Below, piece by piece: positions 7,981-16,275 of a DNA stretch of 64,000 bases. The notes under the pieces were generated by a model. The model ran no database searches. It had not been told where the DNA came from and saw only the letters and a program-made list of their open reading frames with translations. Position 1 is the first letter of the stretch. The number at the start of each line of letters is the position of its first letter. This DNA comes from Bacillus cereus ATCC 14579 (GTDB lineage: Bacteria; Bacillota; Bacilli; Bacillales; Bacillaceae_G): assembly GCF_000007825.1 (NCBI RefSeq), contig NC_004722.1, positions 3,264,501 to 3,328,500 on the forward strand. The letters run 5' to 3'. Made by a program: the position numbers and the translations under genes.

Positions 7981-8403
7981 TTAATGGATAAGTTTTTCAA
8001 ATTCCTTTTTCTTTTCTTCAAAAGCCTTGGTCGCTGCAGCGTATGCTGACGCTTTCTCTGATTCTGCTTTCGCTTTATATTCCAAATACTTTGCATAAGC
8101 TGTACTTTTTGCAGATCCAACATCGCTTAATGCACTTTTAAAATAGGATAATACTGTATTTAAGTCTTCATCCTTTTCATGACGTTTTTGTTCAAATTCA
8201 ACTGCCGGAATTTTATTAGCTTCTAAGCCATTACTTTTACTCTCATACTCTCTCTTCGCTGATTCAGCCTCTTGAATGAATTGCTTTAACTCTCTTTCTT
8301 TATCTTTTAAATAATCATGTAAATCATCATACCGATCTCGTTTCCTCGCACTTTCTGTAAAACCAGACGCATTTAAAAAAGCATTGTATAATTCATCTAA
8401 CAT
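7981..8403 (-). CDS. Coiled-coil T7SS accessory protein, DUF5082-like
   Basis: A 140-aa protein that is almost entirely charged helix (runs such as DLHDYLKDKERELKQF and KAFEEKKKEFEKLI), predicting a coiled coil. It is first in the operon with an AGGGGGAG site. DUF5082/YxiC-type helical proteins occupy the same place before LXG toxins in other Bacillus loci. The family assignment is tentative, but membership of the T7SS operon is clear from spacing (27 bp to the WXG100 start). Confidence 0.6.
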   Translation of the reverse strand: MLDELYNAFLNASGFTESARKRDRYDDLHDYLKDKERELKQFIQEAESAKREYESKSNGLEANKIPAVEFEQKRHEKDEDLNTVLSYFKSALSDVGSAKSTAYAKYLEYKAKAESEKASAYAAATKAFEEKKKEFEKLIH

Positions 8404-8620
8404 CTTTCTCCCCCTTTAGCACAATAACTATGTAGTTAAATTCGTATATTTAAACATGAATATTCATTACATTAAGAATTAACAAATAATTATTTTTACA
8501 TATTGCTATTTTATCAAAGGGATTTTAACATTTCCATATTTTATGAATGGCTTTCGCATTTTTCTTCAATAAAGTGAAACTTTAATCAATATGACTATGT
8601 ATTTATGTGCAGAAATAATA

Positions 8621-8647
8621 AAAAACACTGCCAGGCGCAGTGTTTTT
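8621..8647. terminator. Bidirectional terminator
   Basis: Perfect arms AAAAACACTGC and GCAGTGTTTTT with a 5-nt loop. It sits just beyond the gene remnant on the minus strand. Confidence 0.8.
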
Positions 8648-8856
8648 TATTACTACCTTTTATCCAATTCATTCGTATTAAATCCTTGCTTGAGAGTAAG
8701 ACCAGTTCTTTCTTATTTCATCAACAACTATTTCTGGATAATCCCAATGAAGCGTACGAGTAGGCTCCCTGATTCGTTATACTATTCCTTAGGCTGTTTT
8801 ATTTCTATATTCATTCCAATATTTTGGCTCAGTCGCGCTTAAAAGAACAATAGAAA

Positions 8857-8884
8857 AAGGATCTGATATGAATATCAGATCCTT
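8857..8884 (-). terminator. Terminator of the CapA/carboxypeptidase operon
   Basis: Twelve-bp perfect arms AAGGATCTGATA / TATCAGATCCTT with a TGAA loop; a T run follows on the minus strand only. Confidence 0.8.
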
Positions 8885-9048
8885 AACTTTAATTTCTTAA
8901 TACATACATCTTTTTACACGATAACTGGTTCATACGTGCTCAAATTATCATACTCAGTTTTTACAATACTAGGCGGAAGGTTAACACATCCTCAGATTCA
9001 CCTTTTCTTGTAGCAATGCATAATGTTTAATAAAATTAAAGCATATTT

Positions 9049-9804
9049 TTACTTACCAGACTTAATTTTTTCGTTATATTCTTCTAAAGTTAACCCTTTT
9101 TCTTTTAGATAAACAGCAACTTCTTTCCCTACATAACGATAGTGCCATGGCTCATACTTAATGCCAGTAATATTCTCTTTATCTTTTGGATAGCGGAGAG
9201 TAAATCCATATTCTGCAGCGTTCTTATCTAACCATTTGAATGCATCGGTAGTTTCAAATTTTGCATTTAAATCTTCTACAGTATTCTGCCATTCAACTGA
9301 AATAATGTCTAACGCTAATCCAGTATGATGTTCACTTGCACCAGGATACTGAAGATATTCCAATGCCTTAGCACTAGCCTCTTTATCCGACAAACCTTGA
9401 GATTTATAGCTTTTAACTGAAGCATCATAATAAGTTTGTTGTAATTTTATAGCTCGATAACCTGATCTTAAATAAAGATTGATTCCCTCTTTTTTTGCAG
9501 CTGCTACCATATCCTGATAGGAAGTTGCAATTCTACTATCTATTTTCATATTTGGCTTCGCATTTTGAGTGATACTTGTTAATTCAATTCCTAGTTCCTT
9601 TGATAACATATGCTCTCTATTTACAAGGATAATTCTCCAATCATTAACATCAGAGATAGGTAAAACATCTTTTTTCTTCGCATGTATTTCATTTTTATTT
9701 TTATCGTTATTATTAGTAGTTGCCTGAGATGTTTGCTTTCCACTACAAGCAGCCAGACTCCATCCCATTGCTAATACCAATGCTAAAATTATAAATTTTT
9801 TAAT
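9049..9804 (-). CDS. VanY-type D-alanyl-D-alanine carboxypeptidase lipoprotein (M15B)
   Basis: Cell-wall peptidase that removes the terminal D-Ala of peptidoglycan stems. The zinc motifs of family M15 are visible: SEHHTGLALD (SxHxxGxAxD) and EPWHYRY (HxH). The protein is a lipoprotein: the lipobox ends LAAC, followed by a Ser/Thr/Asn/Lys linker. The conventional TTG start (9780) would remove the positive n-region and has no ribosome site. Reading from ATT at 9802-9804 gives IKKFIILALVLAMGW, a proper signal peptide, with AAAGGGA about ten bases upstream, so I use that start. It lies 24 bp after the CapA-like gene, presumably one operon. Confidence 0.85.
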   Translation of the reverse strand: MKKFIILALVLAMGWSLAACSGKQTSQATTNNNDKNKNEIHAKKKDVLPISDVNDWRIILVNREHMLSKELGIELTSITQNAKPNMKIDSRIATSYQDMVAAAKKEGINLYLRSGYRAIKLQQTYYDASVKSYKSQGLSDKEASAKALEYLQYPGASEHHTGLALDIISVEWQNTVEDLNAKFETTDAFKWLDKNAAEYGFTLRYPKDKENITGIKYEPWHYRYVGKEVAVYLKEKGLTLEEYNEKIKSGK

Positions 9805-9828
9805 TGTATCTCATTCCCTTTTTGTTTA

Positions 9829-11064
9829 TTAGTCTTTATACCAATTTCCCAACACGTCTCTAGGAATCTCCTTGAAATCCTTCAAAGAAACGGGGCCGAC
9901 AAATTTTTTAATTCCATGTTTTTTAGAATTTTCATCCGAATAATCTTTTAAAAATTGAATTTTAAATTGTTTCTTACCATCGGCATAGTCGGTTACTGTC
10001 GGTACGATTGCCGCTTGTCGTATACCAAAAGTTTTATCTTCATACTTAACAAATTGTACATAAGATAATCCTCCAACTAATGTTTCTAATTTTTCTTGCG
10101 CAGAAATAAGATTTCCAAGAGAATAATAGATTAGCGTTTCATGTCCATCTTTATTTTGTTTCCACTCAATTGGTTGAATTACATGTGGATGATTTCCAAT
10201 TACTACATCTACACCTAAATCTGTTAAATATTGAGCAACTTCTTTTTGTTGCTTTGAAGGTGTTGAGGTATATTCTACTCCCCAATGCACCATAACAATC
10301 ACCATATCAGAGCTATTCTTCGCCTTTTCCACATCATTTTGTATCGCTTTTTTATCAATTAAATTTAAAGCCCAAGACTTATCAGCTGGAATTTTAATTC
10401 CATTCGTACCATATGTATAATTGAGTAACGCAAAACGAATACCATTTTTTGTAATCGTTTTTATTTCATTACGCTCGTTTTGACTCTCATTAATACCTAC
10501 CGGGATAACATCCGGATATTTCTTCCAGTATTCTCTTGTATTCGCAACACCTTTAATACCCATATCCATAGCGTGATTTGTCGCTTGCGTCACTATATTG
10601 AATCCAGTGTCCACTAAAGATTGGCCTACTTCTTCAGGTGTATTGAAAGTCGGATATCCTTGTACTTTTAAATTATTTCCGGCAATCGGAGTCTCCTGGT
10701 TCACGATAGCAAGATCACTTGATTTAACAGCTTTTTTGATATTTTCATAAATATAATTATAATCATATGAACCGTCTTTTTGTTTGCCATCTTTAATTAC
10801 TGCGTCATGATATAAATTATCACCCGTTGCTATTAAATTCACAACCGATTGTACTTTTTTATCTTCCGTAAAATTAGGAGACTGTTGGATAGGACTTTTA
10901 TCTACCCAATTTGGTGCTTTTAATGATGTATCTATATTGGATTCAGCCGGTGGTAATGAAGCTTTAGATGTCTTAACATCAGTATTACCACAAGCGGTTA
11001 AAAGCACTAAAAAAATAAGACATACTAAAAAAAACTTTTTACTTCTCTGTAAAGTATCTAACAT
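9829..11064 (-). CDS. CapA/PgsA-like lipoprotein (poly-gamma-glutamate capsule family)
   Basis: A 411-aa lipoprotein with signal peptide and lipobox LTAC (~25), then a metallophosphatase-like CapA domain: IATGDNLYHD, NQETPIAG, TQATNHAMDMG and VVIGNHPHVIQP supply the Asp, Asn and His residues of the fold. CapA proteins are linked to poly-gamma-glutamate synthesis or export, but solitary copies without capB/C, as here, have unclear substrates. It is cotranscribed with the downstream D,D-carboxypeptidase, which suggests a role at the cell wall. Confidence 0.85.
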   Translation of the reverse strand: MLDTLQRSKKFFLVCLIFLVLLTACGNTDVKTSKASLPPAESNIDTSLKAPNWVDKSPIQQSPNFTEDKKVQSVVNLIATGDNLYHDAVIKDGKQKDGSYDYNYIYENIKKAVKSSDLAIVNQETPIAGNNLKVQGYPTFNTPEEVGQSLVDTGFNIVTQATNHAMDMGIKGVANTREYWKKYPDVIPVGINESQNERNEIKTITKNGIRFALLNYTYGTNGIKIPADKSWALNLIDKKAIQNDVEKAKNSSDMVIVMVHWGVEYTSTPSKQQKEVAQYLTDLGVDVVIGNHPHVIQPIEWKQNKDGHETLIYYSLGNLISAQEKLETLVGGLSYVQFVKYEDKTFGIRQAAIVPTVTDYADGKKQFKIQFLKDYSDENSKKHGIKKFVGPVSLKDFKEIPRDVLGNWYKD

Positions 11065-11663
11065 GTGATCCTCTTTTCTGTTTTATTCCTTATAACTAGT
11101 TCTAACAAATCATTCTTTACAACAACGTATTTTGGTTTTACCCTTAATTATGGAAGGACACTCTGTTACACCTGCTTCGGAATATACTAATAATTATTTT
11201 CCGCTTTCTAGCAATCTATCGATTCCATCAGAAGTGATAGATTACTAGAAAAAGATGATCCATCAGGATGTCGACTAGTTTGATATACCTGTTCCAATTG
11301 CAGTAACTCGTTTAATATTTAAACAAGATAGGAGAATCGTTCATATAGCCTCTTCTCTCGCTTTATGTTTAAGGTGCCTCCCAAAAAAGGGATCGTTGCT
11401 GTACCCCTTTACATAGTGCGAAATTTTTGCAACTAATTTCTTTCATTCAAGCGACAAACATTATACCGATAACAATAAGTAAGACCCAAGAACTTATTTT
11501 ACCAATATACGAAAAAAGTAGCAATCTTTTGCCCCATATAAAGAAGGCAATTAGGAGAAATGAACGAGAGATTCATTCTATTCAATTCCTTCATTGATTA
11601 ATAAAAAAACAAGCCACCCAACTATTGGATGGCTCTATACTATAAAGAGAATTTGTTATTGGA
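11065..11663. other. Gap with inverted repeat and decayed coding remnants
   Basis: No intact gene. An inverted repeat has 16-bp arms with one mismatch (11205-11220 / 11236-11251). On the minus strand, about 11447-11563, a short frame ends in KISSWVLLIVIGIMFVA-stop, which looks like the last helix of a multi-spanning transporter. A second fragment ends RVTAIGTGISN-stop near 11275. Both lack starts, so they are probably remnants of lost genes. Confidence 0.45.
11612..11634 (-). terminator. Terminator after the NETI gene
   Basis: Arms AGCCA(C)CC / GG(A)TGGCT, with a long T run on the minus strand, 30 bp after the stop codon. Confidence 0.75.
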
Positions 11664-11864
11664 TTACTTCAATTTCCCTTCAAAAACAATCTTCCTACCG
11701 CACGGCTCAACTACTGTTTTGCCGTCTTTCTTTACTTCATGAAAGATTGGCTCTTCCATACGACGAGACGGAGCGTAGCCTTCTTGTTCCATACGTGCTA
11801 AGCAGTCTGTAATTGTTTCATTTTCAAGTACTTCAAATTTCTTTTTATTAGGTTGTTTTGTCAT
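11664..11864 (-). CDS. NETI motif-containing protein
   Basis: A 66-aa basic protein with the family motif ENETITDCLARME and a C-terminal KIVFEGKLK. It belongs to the NETI family (B. subtilis YebG type), a conserved Bacillus protein of unknown function. Its start overlaps the end of the upstream MFS gene by 17 bp, so the two are likely coupled. A terminator follows. Confidence 0.8.
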   Translation of the reverse strand: MTKQPNKKKFEVLENETITDCLARMEQEGYAPSRRMEEPIFHEVKKDGKTVVEPCGRKIVFEGKLK

Positions 11865-13044
11865 GCCCTAACCTACTTTCTATTTTTCTTGATGCGAATT
11901 GATTTTTCATGTAGACCATATATAACATTGCGAGAATTCCCATTATAATCATAACCGCAATAAAAAAGCTTGTATACTGTATTTTTTCTATAAATACGCC
12001 GCCTAATACAGGTCCCATAATACTTCCTAAACTAAAAGCGATTCCGGATAATATATTACCTGCTGGTAGTAAGTGTCTCGGTAATAAATCAGTCATAAAT
12101 CCAAGCCCTAAAGAGAAGCACGATCCAATAACCATACCCGCTAAAAGCATGCAGGCAAAGACGATCCAGTAATATTGATCAAATACGGCGGCAAGTAGAA
12201 AAATGCCCGTACTTATGCTAAACGTCCACGTTAAAATACGGTCCCTTCCGTATTTATCACTCAATATACCGAGCGGAATTTGTGTAATAATACCCCCAAC
12301 TGCAAATGCTGGTAATAAGAAGGATACATCTGAAACAGACCACCCTTTACGAAGTGCGTATACTGGTAAGTTACTGTTTAGCATTGCTTCAAGTACACCA
12401 TATGCAAGTGGTCCTAGCAGTGCAATCCATCCTAATCCAACAACTTGTTTATAACGAGAAAATGATGATTCACTCTTCACTTCTCTTTCATCTTGCGCTG
12501 GGAATGCATTTTTTGTTGGAAGTAGTAAAAGCCAACCTATTAAACAAAGTATAGTAGATATAATAAATGGCGTTGCAAGACCGTACTGCACAGTGCTTGC
12601 TAAATACGGACCAACGGCAAAACCAATTCCGAAGAATACACCGTATATCGATACTTGTCTCCCTATTTTACTTGGGTCTGATGTCGTCGTGATCCATGTT
12701 TGTGTTCCGACATGAAGCATATGATCTCCAACTCCAACTAGAAATCTAAGGATAAACCATACCCAAAATGAAAATGTTTGTGTAAAAAAGAATAATGAAA
12801 TAATAACGAGAAACCCACCTATAACAATAATCGGCTTCATTCCAAACCTTTGCATCGGTTTTTCAAGAAACGGCGAAATAACTAATATCCCAATGTACAA
12901 TGCCGTCGCATGAATACCATTAATACTTGAACTAACCCCTTCTTGTTCAAAAATCATTGCAATGGCCGGTAAGAGCATTCCTTGTGACAAACCCGAGATT
13001 GCTACAATCCCAACCATAATCCAAAAAGTAAAACGCATTGACAT
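11848..13044 (-). CDS. MFS transporter
   Basis: A 398-aa polytopic membrane protein with about twelve hydrophobic segments and the MFS loop motif GILSDKYGRDR between helices in the second half. The first half has FLVGVGDHMLHVGTQTW. It is most likely a drug/proton antiporter-type exporter of the cytoplasmic membrane; the substrate is unknown. Its 3' end overlaps the NETI gene. No regulator is adjacent. Confidence 0.8.
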   Translation of the reverse strand: MSMRFTFWIMVGIVAISGLSQGMLLPAIAMIFEQEGVSSSINGIHATALYIGILVISPFLEKPMQRFGMKPIIVIGGFLVIISLFFFTQTFSFWVWFILRFLVGVGDHMLHVGTQTWITTTSDPSKIGRQVSIYGVFFGIGFAVGPYLASTVQYGLATPFIISTILCLIGWLLLLPTKNAFPAQDEREVKSESSFSRYKQVVGLGWIALLGPLAYGVLEAMLNSNLPVYALRKGWSVSDVSFLLPAFAVGGIITQIPLGILSDKYGRDRILTWTFSISTGIFLLAAVFDQYYWIVFACMLLAGMVIGSCFSLGLGFMTDLLPRHLLPAGNILSGIAFSLGSIMGPVLGGVFIEKIQYTSFFIAVMIIMGILAMLYMVYMKNQFASRKIESRLGHDKTT

Positions 13045-13126
13045 CCTCTGTCCCTCTCCTTCTCATGCTTCCACTTTTCATTATAAACTGTTTCTTCAAA
13101 TGCGTGTACGAATATTCGCAATAAAA

Positions 13127-13159
13127 AACAAGCTAAAAGAATGAACCTTTTAGCTTGTT
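13127..13159 (-). terminator. Terminator after the 75-aa gene
   Basis: Thirteen-bp perfect arms AACAAGCTAAAAG / CTTTTAGCTTGTT with a T run on the minus strand, 3 bp after the stop. Confidence 0.85.
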
Positions 13160-13162
13160 ATC

Positions 13163-13390
13163 TTATCCTTCCCAAACTTGCGCTTTCACATTGTAATGAA
13201 AGTGTTTAAAATATGGATTTTCATAAAATGAAGGTCCATATAAGTAATGTTGCATATGAGCTGTTAGTGGCTGCTGCATTTGTAAAGGAACTACAGCTGG
13301 TGAAACTTGCATATACATCGGATCTATCATTATTTTTGTATAGATATGATGATTATATGGCGAATAAGCGATTAAGGATGGTTTATGCAT
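13163..13390 (-). CDS. Small Tyr/His/Pro-rich hypothetical protein
   Basis: 75 aa from the ATG at 13390, which has AAGGGGAG eight bases upstream. An ATG at 13411 would overlap that site. The protein is rich in Tyr, His, Met, Pro and Gln (HHIYTK, QMQQPLTAHMQHYLYG), a composition reminiscent of small spore-coat proteins, but there is no recognised domain. It is monocistronic with its own terminator. Function unknown. Confidence 0.6.
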   Translation of the reverse strand: MHKPSLIAYSPYNHHIYTKIMIDPMYMQVSPAVVPLQMQQPLTAHMQHYLYGPSFYENPYFKHFHYNVKAQVWEG

Positions 13391-13451
13391 TGATAATCTC
13401 CCCTTATACATACAAATGTTATAGTATATGCAACACTTCTCATTTCGGGGA

Positions 13452-14354
13452 TTATTTCTGTTCTAACCAATCCTCTACATGTTTTATAAATATATCTAAA
13501 CAATCAATAAACGGCGAGTGTCCGCAATCTTCTAATACCTTCAACTCTGCATTTGGCAAATGTTTCGCTAATTCCTCACCGACTACTTGCGGTACGACAT
13601 AATCTCTATCACCTTGTATGACGAGTGTTGGCGCTTTAATACGATGAATTTGTTTACTTCCCTCTACAACCCCATTATGTTCATCTGAAATATTAAATGT
13701 AATGAGCGCATAATTCACATCTACGAAATTACGTTGCGTTAACATATCATCTAAATACTTTTCATAACGATCCGGTTCAGGTTGATTATGTGTATATATT
13801 AATAGATTCCATACTGTACGGTAATATAGTTTGTTCATATTTTTTATCGCATCTAATACTGGAGCGATTTGTACTGGATCTTGCGCAATTTCTTCTTTCG
13901 TCTTTACTAAACTTGATACAATCGGCTGCCCATTCGTATCTTTTTTAAAGATTGGGTATCCTTTCATTCCTACTGATTCTACTAAAATTAACTTTTCTAC
14001 AAAAGTTGGGTGATTCGCTGTAAATTGCATCGCAACGCCACCACCCATTGACCAGCCCATTAATGAAAATTTCTCTAGCTTTAACTCGTCAATAAATAAT
14101 TTTACATCGTCTGCAAAGTCTTGTAATGAATCTATCGACTGATTATACGTTGATTGTCCAAACCCTCTTAAATCAAGAGCGTAAATATGGTATTGATCTT
14201 GCAACTTTTCAATAACTAAATCCCAATGTTGTGACGATGTCATGTTCCCGTGAATGAGTACAAGAATATCTGTATTTCGCCTTCCAACTTCCTGATATGC
14301 AATCGTTTCTCCGTTCGATAGTGAAACAAACTCCATTGTTGCAGGCTTAATCAT
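13452..14354 (-). CDS. Alpha/beta hydrolase
   Basis: 300 aa from the ATG at 14354, which is preceded by GGGGGA; the ATG at 14369 has no site. Alpha/beta-hydrolase hallmarks: HGNMTSSQHW (oxyanion loop), nucleophile elbow GWSMGGG, Asp in IQGDRDYVVP and His in DCGHSPF complete the triad. It is probably an esterase or lipase of small substrates. It is divergent from the marR/MFS operon at 14544, so the intergenic operators may act on both. Confidence 0.85.
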   Translation of the reverse strand: MIKPATMEFVSLSNGETIAYQEVGRRNTDILVLIHGNMTSSQHWDLVIEKLQDQYHIYALDLRGFGQSTYNQSIDSLQDFADDVKLFIDELKLEKFSLMGWSMGGGVAMQFTANHPTFVEKLILVESVGMKGYPIFKKDTNGQPIVSSLVKTKEEIAQDPVQIAPVLDAIKNMNKLYYRTVWNLLIYTHNQPEPDRYEKYLDDMLTQRNFVDVNYALITFNISDEHNGVVEGSKQIHRIKAPTLVIQGDRDYVVPQVVGEELAKHLPNAELKVLEDCGHSPFIDCLDIFIKHVEDWLEQK

Positions 14355-14471
14355 CACAAGTTCCCCCATTCTATTTAATAGAAAGAAAATTCTTTACTTA
14401 ATTAAAGAATAGCACGTAGAATATACGTTCGCAACATAAAACCTATAAGAATTTTTTACATAAATCAACAT

Positions 14472-14523
14472 GTCTATTACTAGACAATTATTATAAAAAA
14501 GTATATAGTTAGCTAGGTAACTA
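14472..14523 (+). promoter_or_regulatory. marR promoter with two dyad operators
   Basis: A promoter with -35 TAGACA (14481-14486), 17-bp spacer and -10 TATAGT (14504-14509). The dyad GTCTA-N4-TAGAC (14472-14485) overlaps the -35, and TAGTTA-N6-TAACTA (14506-14523) overlaps the -10 and start point. This is the usual arrangement for autorepression by a MarR dimer. Binding is inferred. Confidence 0.55.
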
Positions 14524-14543
14524 ATTTGAAAGGATCAAAATAC

Positions 14544-14960
14544 ATGGACGAAAAACAACATTTTTTTCACATCGTCAGCCAGACTTCTCGAAAGTTTACG
14601 AAGAAATTTAATGAACGTGTATCTCCAACAGGGTTATTTAGTGCGCAATGGGCTGTTATTTTCCGCATTAATCAAACTGGTTCTTGTACGCAAACAGAAT
14701 TGTGCCAGTATTTAAATGTTGAATCACCAACGATGACTCGTACGTTAACACGTATGGAAACGATGGGATGGATTATTCGTACAGAAGGTAAAGATCGCCG
14801 CGAGAAGCTCATTTCTTTATCCGAAACAGCGATAAAGATGATTCCAGTATGGCAAGAAGAAGTTGATACTTTCGAAGAAAAAACGCTAGAAGGTATTAAT
14901 GAAGATGATTTACATCAAGCATTTCAAGTGTTACAACAAATTATTAAAAATTTAGATTAA
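14544..14960 (+). CDS. MarR family transcriptional regulator
   Basis: 138 aa from the ATG at 14544 (GAAAGGA upstream; a TTG at 14526 is less likely). The winged helix-turn-helix is visible in CTQTELCQYLNVESPTMTRT followed by LTRMETMGWI and the wing RTEGKDRREKLISLS. It precedes an MFS pump by 15 bp, so it probably represses its own operon and releases it on binding a toxic ligand. The ligand is unknown. Confidence 0.9.
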   Translation: MDEKQHFFHIVSQTSRKFTKKFNERVSPTGLFSAQWAVIFRINQTGSCTQTELCQYLNVESPTMTRTLTRMETMGWIIRTEGKDRREKLISLSETAIKMIPVWQEEVDTFEEKTLEGINEDDLHQAFQVLQQIIKNLD

Positions 14961-14975
14961 ATTGGAGGGATGACG

Positions 14976-16175
14976 ATGCAAAGTGAGAAACTTTGGACGA
15001 AGGATTTCCTCGGAACTTGTTTTAGTAGTCTATTTCTTTTCTTAACATTTTACATGCTTATGACTACTCTGCCTGTCTATGTCATAGACGGCCTAAAAGG
15101 AAAACCTGAGGAAATTGGTTTAGTTGCAACTGTGTTTCTTATTTCTTCTGTTTTATGTAGACCATTCACAGGAAAATGGCTCGATGATTTAGGAAGAAAG
15201 AAAATATTATTTATTTCACTTTCATTATTTTTAGCCGCTACTGTTATGTATTTCGGTGCGCAAAGTTTATTCTTATTACTTGCCCTTCGCTTCTTGCACG
15301 GTATTGGGTTCGGGATGGCAACGACAGCTACTGGTACGATTGTAACTGATGTTGCGCCAGCTCATCGACGAGGCGAAGCGCTTGCATATTTCGGCGTATT
15401 TATGAGTCTGCCGATGGTAATTGGTCCTTTTTTAGGTTTAACAATTATTTCTCATTTTTCGTTTACTGTATTATTTATCGTTTGTTCCGTATTTTCATTA
15501 CTTGCATTTTTATTAGGACTACTTGTAGATATTCCGCACGAAGCACCTGTTAGCAAACAAAAACGTGAAAAAATGAAATGGAAAGACTTAATCGAACCAT
15601 CTTCTATTCCGATTGCACTTACAGGATTTGTTTTAGCCTTTTCTTATAGTGGTATTTTATCCTTTATTCCTATTTATGCGAAAGAACTCGGTTTAAGTGA
15701 AATTGCAAGTTACTTCTTTATTTTATACGCACTTGTTGTTGTCATTTCTCGTCCATTTACAGGAAAGATTTTTGATCGCTTCGGTGAAAATGTACTCGTT
15801 TACCCTGCTATCATTATTTTCACAATCGGAATGTTCATATTAAGCCAAGCCCAAACTTCATTTTGGTTCCTTGGCGCAGGTATGCTAATCGGTTTAGGTT
15901 ACGGGACATTAATTCCGAGTTTCCAAACGATTGCGATTTCTGCCGCTCCAAACCATAGACGTGGTTCTGCGACAGCTACGTATTTCTCATTCTTTGATAG
16001 TGGTATTGGTTTTGGTTCTTTCATTTTAGGTATTGTCGCAGCGAAATCCAGTTATCATAATATGTATTTTATCGCAGCTATTATCGTTGCGTTCACTTTA
16101 CTTTTATATTATGGATTACACGGACGAAAACAAAAATTCAAGAAACAACCTACAGACGGAAAAATTTCCGCTTAA
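14976..16175 (+). CDS. MFS drug-efflux type transporter
   Basis: 399 aa from the ATG at 14976, chosen because GGAGG lies seven bases upstream; the ATG at 14970 touches that site. About twelve helices. The MFS signature GKWLDDLGRKK lies between helices 2 and 3, and GKIFDRFGENV is the second-half counterpart. In operon with the MarR regulator, so an efflux pump under substrate-responsive control is likely. Confidence 0.85.
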   Translation: MQSEKLWTKDFLGTCFSSLFLFLTFYMLMTTLPVYVIDGLKGKPEEIGLVATVFLISSVLCRPFTGKWLDDLGRKKILFISLSLFLAATVMYFGAQSLFLLLALRFLHGIGFGMATTATGTIVTDVAPAHRRGEALAYFGVFMSLPMVIGPFLGLTIISHFSFTVLFIVCSVFSLLAFLLGLLVDIPHEAPVSKQKREKMKWKDLIEPSSIPIALTGFVLAFSYSGILSFIPIYAKELGLSEIASYFFILYALVVVISRPFTGKIFDRFGENVLVYPAIIIFTIGMFILSQAQTSFWFLGAGMLIGLGYGTLIPSFQTIAISAAPNHRRGSATATYFSFFDSGIGFGSFILGIVAAKSSYHNMYFIAAIIVAFTLLLYYGLHGRKQKFKKQPTDGKISA

Positions 16176-16179
16176 CGTT

Positions 16180-16217
16180 AATAAGGAAAGTAAACTTCCC
16201 CGTTTACTTTCCTTATT
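16180..16217 (+). terminator. Terminator of the marR/MFS operon
   Basis: Sixteen-bp perfect arms AATAAGGAAAGTAAAC / GTTTACTTTCCTTATT, then TTTG. Confidence 0.85.
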
Positions 16218-16275
16218 TTGTATTTCTTTCAAGACGAACGTATACTTATAGTAGAAATAAAAAGGAGGGCCATAT

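Larger units (their letters stand above)
8404..9048. other. 645-bp gap with terminators, a repeat fragment and a gene remnant
   Basis: It contains the T7SS operon upstream region, a short copy (8571-8590) of the dispersed repeat core found at 17619-17642, and terminators at 8621-8647 and 8857-8884. On the minus strand, about 8682-8775, a short open stretch reads EPTRTLHWDYPEIVVDEIRK and then ends in TAA. It has no start and lies just before a terminator, so it looks like the tail of a lost gene. No intact gene was seen. Confidence 0.5.
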
